DNA of 5,035 bases from an uncultured Eubacteriales bacterium (GTDB taxonomy: Bacteria > Bacillota > Clostridia > Peptostreptococcales > Anaerovoracaceae), in contig CACXCQ010000139.1 of the NCBI GenBank assembly GCA_902766185.1, positions 1 through 5,035 on the forward strand, read 5' to 3'. The position numbers were made by a program, and so were the translations under genes. Shown here one piece after another: positions 1 through 5,035 of this stretch. The notes below the pieces were generated by a model. The model searched no databases. It was not told where the DNA came from and saw only the letters and a program-made list of their open reading frames with translations. Within the stretch, counting starts at the first letter, position 1. Each line of letters starts with the position of its first letter.

Positions 1-1633
1 GGTCGTTGCAGTATTCCACCCGGACGATGTCGCTTCCCTCAAGCGCCAGCGCGGAGTCCGTTACGCTTCCGTACGCTCCGGAGGTGTATGGCAGGTGGAT
101 GTTTTCGGAAGCCTCCCCAGAGCCTGCTTTTGTGACCTCGTAACGGAGGCTGCTTCCGGACAGGGCCGAGTCGGTGACCCTGACCTTCACCTTCTTGCTG
201 AGCCCAAGCTGCGGGGAGCTGATGGTCACTTCCGTTTCCCCGGCGGACCATGCGGAGATCTGCCCCTTCGCGGTCACGCTGGCCACTTCCGGGTCTGCGC
301 TGGCGTACTCGTAGTCAGCCTTCAGTTGCCCTGCTGTATCACAGGTGATCCTCTCCGTCTGCCCCACCGTCATGGTTTGGGGAACCTCTGCCTGAAAGTC
401 CGTGGGCGTCGTCCAGTCCAGAGTCTCCACATAGAACTGGTCCCCATCCCGCTCGACGATCACGCAGGTGTTCCCGAAGGTGGCGAAATCATAGACGTTG
501 TAGGATGTCTCCCCCTGCAGCATCTGCTTGCCGCTCCACATCTCATACGCCGTGAGAACTCTGGCATCCGTCTTGACGATGGCTTCCCTGCCCGCGGAGG
601 CCAGGGCGCCGCGCGGTCCTTCGCTGGAGTAGTCAAGGTAGCCGGAGGGATATTCGGAGGCTGCTGTCTTCGCCTGGAGCGCCACCGCGTCCACGTTGGT
701 GATGTTCAGCACGCTCACACTCACTTTTCCGTCCATGGAAATGACGGTCTCCTGATTGGTATAGTCGTTAACGTCATAGGCGTGGGAATCCAGGATCGCC
801 ATATTATCTCCGGCGAATCCGGAAACCACCGCCAGATACCGGCCGTCCAGGAACTGCGCCGACTGCTTGTGGGGCCTGTAGCTTTCCTGGTACAGGATCA
901 TCAGGTTCTTCTCCGGCATGGTGACCGTTCCGTCCTGCCCCACGTTTCCGGCCATCAGAGCGGCCATGTAGTGATCGTAACCCCAGTAGACCCAGTTGTA
1001 ACGTCCCCGGTAAAAGAAATTGCCGTTGGTGCTGTCAAATCCGTAGAACTCGTTGATCGCCCCCTCATACTCCGTGTCGCTGATGAGCGCGCCGCTGCTG
1101 TCCATCAGGAACAGGTGATTAGTGCATGCAACATAGATCCTGCCCTGCCGGTCCACCGCGGCAGCGTCGAACGATGAGATGTAGTAGCTGTTTCCTTCCT
1201 GAAACACTCCCGTCCCGTACGTCCGTTTACCGCCGGTGGCCAGATCCACCTCCGTGATCTCCAGACTCTGCCGGTACAGGTAGCCGCCGTTTTGCGTCAC
1301 CCGTTCGCTCTTCTCGGTGAAGAACCAGAGCTTCCGGTCATCGCTGAAGAACTTCGTCTGGTTAGTGCTGCAGGTCATTTCCTCCGTCAGGGTCTTCGCG
1401 GACAGATCGTAGAACAACAGATGATATTTTGAGTTCTCTGTCTGCAGGAAGTAGACTCCGTTTCTGTCCTCACTGAAGAGGATCCGGTGATCGGTCCTGT
1501 CCTGGCTCACTCCTGGTACAGCCTGAGCGGTATTCTCCGCCGCAAAGGCTGGTCCCGCCATGAAGACCGAAGCAACAAAAAATGCCATCGCGAATACGAT
1601 CGCAAAGGCAGGTTTTACGCGGTTCCCGAACAT
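1..1633 (-). CDS. Secreted beta-propeller-like protein with BIG2 Ig-like domain (3' end outside window)
   Basis: The minus frame is open from ATG at 1633 to the window edge: 544 codons seen, no stop. I do not recognise a named gene. Residues 1-31 form a Sec signal peptide (basic FGNRVK start, hydrophobic core, cleavage likely after PAFA), so the protein is exported. Residues about 45-405 are rich in short beta strands of the type RILFSEDRNGVYFLQ, KFFSDDRKLWFFTE, AAVDRQGRIYVAC and GRYLAVVSG, which read like blades of a beta-propeller (DUF5050/YVTN-like). Residues about 414-486 match a bacterial Ig-like BIG2 domain (SADPEVASVTAKGQISAWSAGE, then a strand ending KVKVRV). Further sequence after 490 is unassigned. 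The start is supported by AAGGGGTG about 8 bases upstream and by the signal peptide beginning there. It is divergent from the wall-binding gene at 1909. Export is well supported; the propeller fold and any ligand are inference. Anchoring cannot be judged because the C-terminus is missing. Confidence 0.5.
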   Translation of the reverse strand, partial: MFGNRVKPAFAIVFAMAFFVASVFMAGPAFAAENTAQAVPGVSQDRTDHRILFSEDRNGVYFLQTENSKYHLLFYDLSAKTLTEEMTCSTNQTKFFSDDRKLWFFTEKSERVTQNGGYLYRQSLEITEVDLATGGKRTYGTGVFQEGNSYYISSFDAAAVDRQGRIYVACTNHLFLMDSSGALISDTEYEGAINEFYGFDSTNGNFFYRGRYNWVYWGYDHYMAALMAGNVGQDGTVTMPEKNLMILYQESYRPHKQSAQFLDGRYLAVVSGFAGDNMAILDSHAYDVNDYTNQETVISMDGKVSVSVLNITNVDAVALQAKTAASEYPSGYLDYSSEGPRGALASAGREAIVKTDARVLTAYEMWSGKQMLQGETSYNVYDFATFGNTCVIVERDGDQFYVETLDWTTPTDFQAEVPQTMTVGQTERITCDTAGQLKADYEYASADPEVASVTAKGQISAWSAGETEVTISSPQLGLSKKVKVRVTDSALSGSSLRYEVTKAGSGEASENIHLPYTSGAYGSVTDSALALEGSDIVRVEYCND

Positions 1634-1640
1634 TGTTTTC

Positions 1641-1650
1641 ACACCCCTTT
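1641..1650 (-). promoter_or_regulatory. Ribosome binding site of the propeller/BIG2 gene
   Basis: The minus strand reads AAAGGGGTGT here, a purine-rich Shine-Dalgarno with the core about 8 bases ahead of the ATG at 1633. It fixes that ATG as the start, since the downstream Met codons lie inside the signal peptide hydrophobic core. A small hairpin (TCCAC / GTGGA arms at 1665-1669 and 1675-1679) lies further upstream in the leader; no role can be assigned. Confidence 0.5.
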
Positions 1651-1716
1651 TCTTTCTCGTCTTCTCCACGGAATGTGGATTCACAGGTCTGCTTATTACG
1701 GGTATCTCCGTGTTCT

Positions 1717-1745
1717 ATTGTACACGAGCATGCGCTCTGTGTTAC
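1717..1745 (-). promoter_or_regulatory. Predicted sigma-A promoter of the propeller/BIG2 gene with a dyad in the spacer
   Basis: On the minus strand GTAACA (4 of 6 matches to TTGACA) at 1740-1745 is followed after exactly 17 bases by TACAAT (5 of 6 matches to TATAAT) at 1717-1722. Transcription would start near 1710, giving a leader of roughly 75 bases. The spacer holds an inverted repeat, ACACGAGC at 1722-1729 against GCTC-T-GTGT at 1734-1742 with one bulged T, that could be a repressor site. The promoter is a pattern match by eye; the start site is inferred. Confidence 0.5.
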
Positions 1746-1829
1746 GAAACAGAATCGTTCTTTTTTGGTATTTAGTCAAAATTTGGCGAAAAATGCTCTC
1801 CCAAGCCCGTTTATTTCAGTGTGCCCGCA

Positions 1830-1858
1830 TTGCAATTCCTCGGACGATGTGCGATAAT
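1830..1858 (+). promoter_or_regulatory. Predicted extended -10 promoter of the wall-binding transglutaminase-like gene
   Basis: TTGCAA (4 of 6) at 1830-1835 is followed after 17 bases by GATAAT (5 of 6) at 1853-1858, and TGC just before it gives the TGn extension typical of Gram-positive promoters. Transcription would start near 1865, leaving a leader of about 44 bases before the ATG at 1909. The promoter is back to back with that of the left-hand gene, with 84 bases between the two -35 boxes (1746-1829), so the two genes are separately transcribed. Confidence 0.5.
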
Positions 1859-1908
1859 CGTTTCTGGCCAAATGACTTACCAGGTTTTGCACAGAAAGAG
1901 GTTTTAAG

Positions 1909-2949
1909 ATGAAGAAAGCACTGATTATCGCCCTGTCTATGATGATGGCGCTGTCCATGAGCGTCCCCGCCTTTGCCCAAAGCGGAGCCAGCTCATCCGC
2001 GGGGCAGCCTGCCTTTGCACTGGGACATAGCAGCGAACCGGCAGTGACCGCCCAGGAAGAGGGTGTAGTGGATAGCTGGGACGTGGATCTGGGCGGAAAT
2101 GATGTCGAAGAGTCCAAGGACGATGAGGGCTGGCCGGAGGGCTGGAACACCGATGAGAACGGCGACCGGTACTTTATCTCCGACGGGATGCTGCTCACCG
2201 GCTGGCAGGAGATCGATGGGCAGAGATACTACTTCGAGGATGACGGTGCCATGGCGTACACCGTGACGAAGATCGGGGATAAGAACTATTTCTTCAACGA
2301 GGAAGGGCAATCGCCCACCGGCTGGCAGAGCGTGAGCTTCAAATCCGAAGACGGTCCTATTACCCTGACCTATTATGTGCGCGATGACGGCACCGTCGCC
2401 GCGAAATTCACGAAGATCGACGGGAAGCGTTACCTCTTCAGCAGCGACCGCGACTACCTTTACAACAAAAAAGGAACGAAGCGGTACAACACCTACGGCG
2501 CGCTGTGCACCTACGGGATCTACAAGAATTACATCCTTTCCTATACTGGCGAGTGCAAGAAAATGCCGACCAAAAAACAGGACCGGTCGTGCAAGAAGAT
2601 GGCGAAGCTCATCGCGAAATGCTCCGGCAAGAATGCGAAGGGGATGTCGGATCTGGAGAAGGTGGGACGCGCCGCGTACATCGTCTCCGGCTTCAGCGCG
2701 CGTTGCAGATACACCATGAAGGGCAAATACTACAACAAGCCTTACGGCGTGTTCTACGCCAAGCAGTACTCCTGCGCCGGCTCCACCAGAGCGCTTGGTC
2801 TGGTGCTGAAATACATGGGCTTCAAGTGGAAGCACGTGAACGAGAACAAGTATAAGCACCAGTGGTGCAAGCTGAAGATGGACGGCAAATGGGGCTGGGC
2901 GGACGGCCAGATCGGCATGGTCGGATACGGCAAGCACCCGGCTCAGTAG
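1909..2949 (+). CDS. Secreted cell-wall-binding protein with C-terminal transglutaminase-like domain
   Basis: 346 residues. Residues 1-23 are a signal peptide (MKKALIIALS start, cleavage after VPAFA). A low-complexity Ser/Gly/acidic linker runs to about 74. Residues about 75-186 hold some five choline-binding/CW_binding_1-type repeats, e.g. GWNTDENGDRYFISDG, GWQEIDGQRYYFEDDG, KIGDKNYFFNEEG and KIDGKRYLF; the fourth is stretched by an insert. Residues about 225-346 resemble the transglutaminase-like (papain-fold) superfamily: Cys289 in YSCAGSTRALGLVLKYMGF, His317 in KHQWCKL and Asp332 in WGWADGQ form the expected Cys-His-Asp order. Inferred role: a wall-bound thiol enzyme cleaving or cross-linking surface proteins or peptidoglycan peptides; the substrate is unknown. 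Seven cysteines lie in the mature part, unusual for an exported protein. AGAGG seven bases before ATG supports the start. It has its own promoter and an intrinsic terminator after the stop, so it is monocistronic. Domain calls are by motif, not by search. Confidence 0.5.
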   Translation: MKKALIIALSMMMALSMSVPAFAQSGASSSAGQPAFALGHSSEPAVTAQEEGVVDSWDVDLGGNDVEESKDDEGWPEGWNTDENGDRYFISDGMLLTGWQEIDGQRYYFEDDGAMAYTVTKIGDKNYFFNEEGQSPTGWQSVSFKSEDGPITLTYYVRDDGTVAAKFTKIDGKRYLFSSDRDYLYNKKGTKRYNTYGALCTYGIYKNYILSYTGECKKMPTKKQDRSCKKMAKLIAKCSGKNAKGMSDLEKVGRAAYIVSGFSARCRYTMKGKYYNKPYGVFYAKQYSCAGSTRALGLVLKYMGFKWKHVNENKYKHQWCKLKMDGKWGWADGQIGMVGYGKHPAQ

Positions 2950-2963
2950 CGAAGCGATTCCTT

Positions 2964-3122
2964 CTACAGCCAATCCTCTAATTCCAGAGAATCGATTCTC
3001 TGGAATTCTTTTTGGTTATTTGTCACTACCACCGCGCCCAGTGATTTCGCGTGGGACGCGATAAGCATATCCATCGGGCCGACGGGCGTACCTGCCTTAT
3101 CAAACAGTTTTGCAGTCATCAT
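2964..3122 (-). pseudogene. vapC: VapC-type PIN-domain toxin remnant (C-terminal part only)
   Basis: The minus strand has a 52-codon frame from ATG at 3122 to TAG at 2964-2966. Its product matches the C-terminal third of VapC ribonucleases: AGTPVGPMDMLIASHAKSLG, then VVVTNNQKEFQRIDSLELED and W, aligning with the family pattern G-TPIG-x-DLLIAAHA-slg-LVTNN-EF-RV-L-ENW. The later acidic active-site Asp (Asp18 in PMD) and the TNN motif are kept. The first catalytic Asp and Glu, normally in the N-terminal half of the usual ~130 residues, are absent, so toxin activity is not expected. An in-frame TGA at 3126-3128 closes the frame upstream, and I see no VapB antitoxin or missing vapC half in any frame between 3123 and 3190. 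GGGGGTGA at 3129-3136, six bases ahead of the ATG, and a TATACT box at 3143-3148 with only a weak -35 mean a short peptide could still be made. It converges on the wall-binding gene, 14 bases apart. The family call is firm; 'decayed' is inference. Confidence 0.5.
2980..3013 (+). terminator. Intrinsic terminator of the wall-binding gene, built on a perfect palindrome
   Basis: Bases 2980-3007 are a perfect 28-base palindrome (arm AATTCCAGAGAATC and its exact complement), folding into a hairpin of about 12 pairs with a tetraloop, followed by C and TTTTT at 3009-3013 and a T-rich tail. It lies 30 bases past the stop at 2949. On the minus strand no T run follows, so it should act on plus-strand transcripts only. 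The same bases are codons of the vapC remnant. Confidence 0.5.
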
Positions 3123-3147
3123 GACTCATCACCCCCAGCACAAGTAT

Positions 3148-3159
3148 ATACCGCGGTAT
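3148..3159. other. Short perfect palindrome upstream of the vapC remnant
   Basis: ATACCGCGGTAT is a 12-base perfect palindrome. It abuts the possible TATACT -10 box (3143-3148) for the vapC remnant, where an autoregulatory operator could sit, but there is no antitoxin gene here and no T run after it on either strand, so neither operator nor terminator is established. Confidence 0.5.
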
Positions 3160-3190
3160 TGATTTTGCCTGTTCGAAAAAGGTGTACCGA

Positions 3191-4501
3191 TCACTTTACG
3201 ATTACGGTGACCTTGATCGTCTTCGATGCCGGGCCGTACGTCATGTCTCCGGTCGCGGACACTCTGACCTTAAGGCTGTAGGTGCCTTTCTTCGTGTTTT
3301 TCCTGACTTTGACTGTGCCGGTCTTCTTGTTGACCGTAAGGGCTTTCTTTGCCTTTGCCGATCCTTTGGTGACTGCGTAGGTCACATCACCCCTGGACTT
3401 TTTGACCGTGATGGGCTTGACTGTCTTCGCTTTTTTCTTCAGGGTTTTGACCTTGAGTTTTTTCGGGGCGGTCTTCACGACTAATTTCTGGGCAGGCCTT
3501 GCAGGGACCCGCTCGTACCAGCCCGGAGCACTGCCGTCGTATTTGCTGTTGTTGGCGAGGATCGGCCCGGATACTGCATCGCCGTCCAGCGTGCTGACCA
3601 GGCGCCATTCATACTCATTGCCTTTGTAATGATGCAGCGTTATGAGGGTATCCTCTCCAAGGGCGACCCATTTCAGGGCGGCGCAGCTGAGGAACATGCT
3701 GGCATCGTCCGCCGGAACATTTCTGGTGTTGAAGCTGGACAGATCCAGACGCTCCAGCGCCGTGCACCCGTAGAACATGCGGTGCATGTCCGTCACTTTA
3801 CTCGTATCGAAATTCCGCAGATCCAGCTCCGTAAACGCATTGCCCACAGTAGGGTTCTGGTACCAATATGACACGGCTGGACTCTCATCCTCTTCGTGAT
3901 GGGCGTAGCCAGCATGCCCCTCCATCTCGAACATTTCGCTCATGTCCGTAACATTGGATGTGTTGAACGATGAAAGGTCCAGGCTTTGCAGCTGCAGCTT
4001 GCAGCACTCACGGAACATCCCGCTCATATCGGTCACCTGGCTGGTGTCGAACCCCGACAGATCCAGCTTTTGCAAGGCAACACATCCGCTGAACATGTCT
4101 CTCATGCTCGTTACCCGGCTGGTATCGAATCCAGTCAGGTCGATGGTCTGCAGCGCAACGGCATATCCGCCTCCAAGGCCACCGCTCGTATCGTCAAAAA
4201 TGTAATCAAAAGAAAACATCCCCGCCATATTTCCATTGCCGGCAACGTCACCCGCAAACCCGATGGACTGAATGCTTTTGTAGCCATTCGCCCACGGATA
4301 ATTCCGTCTGTCATCGCTATAGGTGAATGTCTGCGTCTCGCCCTCTGCCCCGAGGAGCAGCTGGCCCTCTTCCGTTATCCGCCAGTCGACCCCGTCAAAA
4401 GTCCCTGAATCCTTGACCGCGTTCTCCTCCGCGGACACGCTCAGCGCCGAGCCGAGCAGTAGAATGAATGCAAATAACGTCACCAATACCAGCCTTTTCA
4501 T
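3191..4501 (-). CDS. BspA-like (DUF285) repeat surface protein with lysine-rich C-terminal domain
   Basis: 436 residues. Residues 1-24 are a signal peptide (MKRLVLVTLF start, cleavage after SVSA); no lipobox Cys, so not a lipoprotein. From about 117 to 280 run five repeats of the BspA/DUF285 type with consensus L-x-x-LDLSxFDTSxVTDMxxMFxxC: DLTGFDTSRVTSM at 121, DLSGFDTSQVTDM at 147, DLSSFNTSNVTDM at 175, DLRNFDTSKVTDM at 227 and DLSSFNTRNV at 253. Spacing is 26-28 residues except a 52-residue step after the third, where an acidic, His/Tyr-rich insert sits. About 281-335 ends in a GWYERV motif. Residues 337-436 are very lysine-rich and beta-like (KKLKVKTLKKKAK, NKKTGTVKVRKNTKKGTYSL), a tail common in clostridial surface proteins and probably Ig-like. 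Related proteins in other bacteria serve adhesion; that role here is inference. No LPXTG or S-layer motif is seen; the basic tail may bind wall polymers. AAGGGGAGG at 4508-4516, six bases before ATG, fixes the start. It is apparently monocistronic, with no clear terminator after TGA at 3191-3193. Confidence 0.5.
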   Translation of the reverse strand: MKRLVLVTLFAFILLLGSALSVSAEENAVKDSGTFDGVDWRITEEGQLLLGAEGETQTFTYSDDRRNYPWANGYKSIQSIGFAGDVAGNGNMAGMFSFDYIFDDTSGGLGGGYAVALQTIDLTGFDTSRVTSMRDMFSGCVALQKLDLSGFDTSQVTDMSGMFRECCKLQLQSLDLSSFNTSNVTDMSEMFEMEGHAGYAHHEEDESPAVSYWYQNPTVGNAFTELDLRNFDTSKVTDMHRMFYGCTALERLDLSSFNTRNVPADDASMFLSCAALKWVALGEDTLITLHHYKGNEYEWRLVSTLDGDAVSGPILANNSKYDGSAPGWYERVPARPAQKLVVKTAPKKLKVKTLKKKAKTVKPITVKKSRGDVTYAVTKGSAKAKKALTVNKKTGTVKVRKNTKKGTYSLKVRVSATGDMTYGPASKTIKVTVIVK

Positions 4502-4507
4502 AATTAG

Positions 4508-4516
4508 CCTCCCCTT
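4508..4516 (-). promoter_or_regulatory. Strong ribosome binding site of the BspA-like gene
   Basis: The minus strand reads AAGGGGAGG, close to the full anti-Shine-Dalgarno complement, ending six bases before the ATG at 4501. This suggests efficient translation and settles the start codon. Confidence 0.5.
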
Positions 4517-4539
4517 GATCGTTAAAGCACTACGTAGTT

Positions 4540-4558
4540 GTTATGATCTGATTATAAC
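4540..4558. promoter_or_regulatory. Operator-like dyad over the -10 box and start site of the BspA-like gene
   Basis: GTTATGATC-T-GATTATAAC is an inverted repeat with 9-base arms and one mismatched pair around a single central base. It covers the -10 hexamer and the predicted start site, where a dimeric repressor would block transcription. A second, shorter perfect palindrome, ACTACGTAGT, lies at 4529-4538 in the leader. No regulator gene is present in the window, so the regulator is unknown. Confidence 0.5.
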
Positions 4559-4578
4559 ACAATTGCGCATCCTGTTCA
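4551..4578 (-). promoter_or_regulatory. Predicted extended -10 promoter of the BspA-like gene
   Basis: On the minus strand TGAACA (4 of 6) at 4573-4578, a 16-base spacer and a perfect TATAAT at 4551-4556, preceded by TGT, make the best promoter in the window. Transcription should start near 4544, giving a leader of about 43 bases. It begins only about 18 bases past the terminator hairpin of the upstream rubrerythrin gene, so the genes are separate units. Confidence 0.5.
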
Positions 4579-4595
4579 GATCCGCGCAATAATAA

Positions 4596-4627
4596 AAAGA
4601 GAGACAGAACCAACTCCGTCTCTCTTT
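4596..4627 (-). terminator. Intrinsic terminator of the rubrerythrin gene
   Basis: On the minus strand AAAGAGAGACGGAG pairs with the facing arm in a 14-pair stem (two G-U wobbles) around a TTGG loop, followed by a T-rich run (TTATTATT, continuing the three T of the stem). It lies about 140 bases past the rubrerythrin stop at 4769. On the plus strand the hairpin is followed by a C/T-rich tract rather than pure T, so the opposite direction is less likely. Confidence 0.5.
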
Positions 4628-4640
4628 CTCTTTCTCTTTC
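4623..4640. repeat. Three-copy hexamer repeat (TCTTTC)3
   Basis: Three exact tandem copies of TCTTTC follow directly from the right arm of the terminator hairpin and overlap its last five bases, giving a pure pyrimidine run from 4619 to 4640. It is non-coding, in the rubrerythrin 3' untranslated region, and could vary in copy number by slippage; no effect on a gene is evident. Confidence 0.5.
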
Positions 4641-4659
4641 ACTTTTCAAATGCGCCGGA

Positions 4660-4760
4660 AAAATTTCGTCAGGCAAGGCGCACGATGAATCGAGGAGCGG
4701 CGCGTACTGAAGTACGCAAGCACCGCAGATTCAGCGAGCAACGCAGCATGACGGAATTTT
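4660..4760. repeat. Long imperfect palindromic element, possible dispersed REP/MITE-like repeat
   Basis: About 101 bases fold symmetrically about 4709/4710. Outer arms AAAATTTCGTCA (4660-4671) and TGACGGAATTTT (4749-4760) pair with one mismatch, the middle TGAATC (4686-4691) and GATTCA (4728-4733) pair exactly, and the tip GCGTACT-GA-AGTACGC (4702-4717) is perfect. Unpaired GC-rich stretches lie between. It starts 8 bases past the rubrerythrin stop, so it would be in that mRNA's 3' untranslated region ahead of the terminator. It holds no gene I can support. The layered design, not followed by a T run, looks like a mobile or structural repeat rather than a terminator; copy number elsewhere is unknown. 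Confidence 0.5.
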
Positions 4761-4768
4761 GACAAGCA

Positions 4769-5035
4769 TTAGCCGAAGTATCTCTTCAGCAGACCCTCGA
4801 AAGCCTTACCGTGTCTGGCTTCGTCTCTGGCCATCTCGTGAACGGTGTCGTGGATCGCGTCCAGACCCAGAGCCTTAGCCTTCTTGGCCAGCTCGGTCTT
4901 GCCGGCGGTTGCGCCGCACTCAGCGTCGACTCTCATCTCCAGATTCTTCTTGGTGGAGTCGGTGACGACTTCGCCCAGAAGCTCAGCGAACTTAGCCGCG
5001 TGCTCTGCCTCTTCAAAAGCAGCCTTTTCCCAGTA
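4769..5035 (-). CDS. rbr: Rubrerythrin / NADH-peroxidase-type diiron protein (C-terminal part; 5' end outside window)
   Basis: The last 88 residues and TAA stop (4769-4771) are present; the N-terminus lies beyond 5035. The fragment carries two diiron-binding ExxH motifs of the ferritin-like four-helix fold: EAEH at fragment residues 9-12 and EARH at 72-75, within [15 protein letters not shown] and [16 protein letters not shown]. Family members reduce hydrogen peroxide in the cytoplasm of anaerobes using electrons from NADH via rubredoxin-type centres. The protein ends in LLKRYFG right after the second ligand helix with no C-terminal rubredoxin, unlike classical rubrerythrin; clostridial 'reverse' rubrerythrins put the rubredoxin at the N-terminus, which fits but cannot be seen here. 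A Cys occurs in [12 protein letters not shown] am not aware of a role. Its transcript would pass a long palindrome and end at the hairpin at 4596-4627. The family call is firm, the subtype is inferred. Confidence 0.5.
   Translation of the reverse strand, partial: YWEKAAFEEAEHAAKFAELLGEVVTDSTKKNLEMRVDAECGATAGKTELAKKAKALGLDAIHDTVHEMARDEARHGKAFEGLLKRYFG

Noticed and set aside
95..1177. A 360-codon plus-strand open frame opposite the propeller/BIG2 gene
   Set aside because: It is the codon-aligned mirror of the minus gene, with no ribosome site, signal or recognisable domain; the minus strand has a signal peptide, promoter and domains.
1487..1912. Plus-strand frames of 71-141 codons across the divergent promoter region
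   Set aside because: They run antisense to the signal peptide of the left gene and through both promoters, with no ribosome site or family resemblance.
1993..2973. A 326-codon minus-strand open frame opposite the wall-binding gene
   Set aside because: The product is a low-information His/Val/Leu-rich shadow and would span the terminator; the plus strand has clear repeats and a catalytic triad.
3173..3215. Possible terminator for the BspA-like gene (GGTCAC / GTGATC stem, then TTTTT)
   Set aside because: The stem is only six pairs with a long loop, and eight bases separate it from the T run, so it is too weak to call.
3051..3281. A 76-codon plus-strand frame across the vapC remnant and the end of the BspA-like gene
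   Set aside because: It is antisense to two better supported frames and resembles nothing; the minus strand explains the sequence.
3629..4592. Several plus-strand frames of 80-140 codons opposite the BspA-like gene
   Set aside because: They are shadows created by the repeated codons of the minus-strand repeat array.
1..5035. CRISPR array, tRNA, rRNA, insertion sequence or riboswitch
   Set aside because: I saw no spaced direct repeats, cloverleaf, transposase or recognisable aptamer on either strand.

Overview
The window looks like a stretch of a low-to-moderate-GC Gram-positive anaerobe, most likely a gut or rumen Clostridia-type Bacillota (for example Lachnospiraceae or Anaerovoracaceae). 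The evidence is strong purine-rich Shine-Dalgarno sites (AAGGGGAGG, AGAGG, AAGGGGTG), extended -10 promoters, a rubrerythrin of the clostridial peroxide-detoxification type, and three exported surface proteins with Gram-positive domain styles (choline-binding-like cell-wall repeats, BspA/DUF285 repeats, BIG2 domain, lysine-rich Ig-like tail). The assignment is inference; there is no rRNA or other marker gene here.

Layout from left to right. 1-1633 (minus) is the N-terminal 544 residues of a secreted beta-propeller-like protein with a BIG2 domain; its 3' end lies outside the window. 1634-1908 is a divergent promoter region. 1909-2949 (plus) encodes a secreted protein with cell-wall-binding repeats and a C-terminal transglutaminase-like Cys-His-Asp domain. 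2964-3122 (minus) is a short, previously easy-to-miss remnant of a VapC-type PIN toxin, 52 codons carrying only the C-terminal part of the family. A perfect 28-base palindrome inside that remnant doubles as the intrinsic terminator of the plus-strand gene. 3191-4501 (minus) encodes a secreted BspA-like repeat protein with its own strong promoter and operator-like dyad. 4502-4768 is intergenic: promoter, an intrinsic terminator, a pyrimidine hexamer repeat and a roughly 101-base imperfect palindrome. 4769-5035 (minus) is the C-terminal 88 residues of a rubrerythrin/NADH-peroxidase-type diiron protein.

Functionally, three neighbouring, separately promoted genes for exported surface or wall-associated proteins form a small cell-surface cluster, flanked on the right by an unrelated housekeeping oxidative-stress gene. 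Nothing here proves a joint pathway. The most distinctive non-genic structures are the vapC relic with embedded terminator and the long palindromic element downstream of the rubrerythrin gene. I did not find a complete new biological system in this window.
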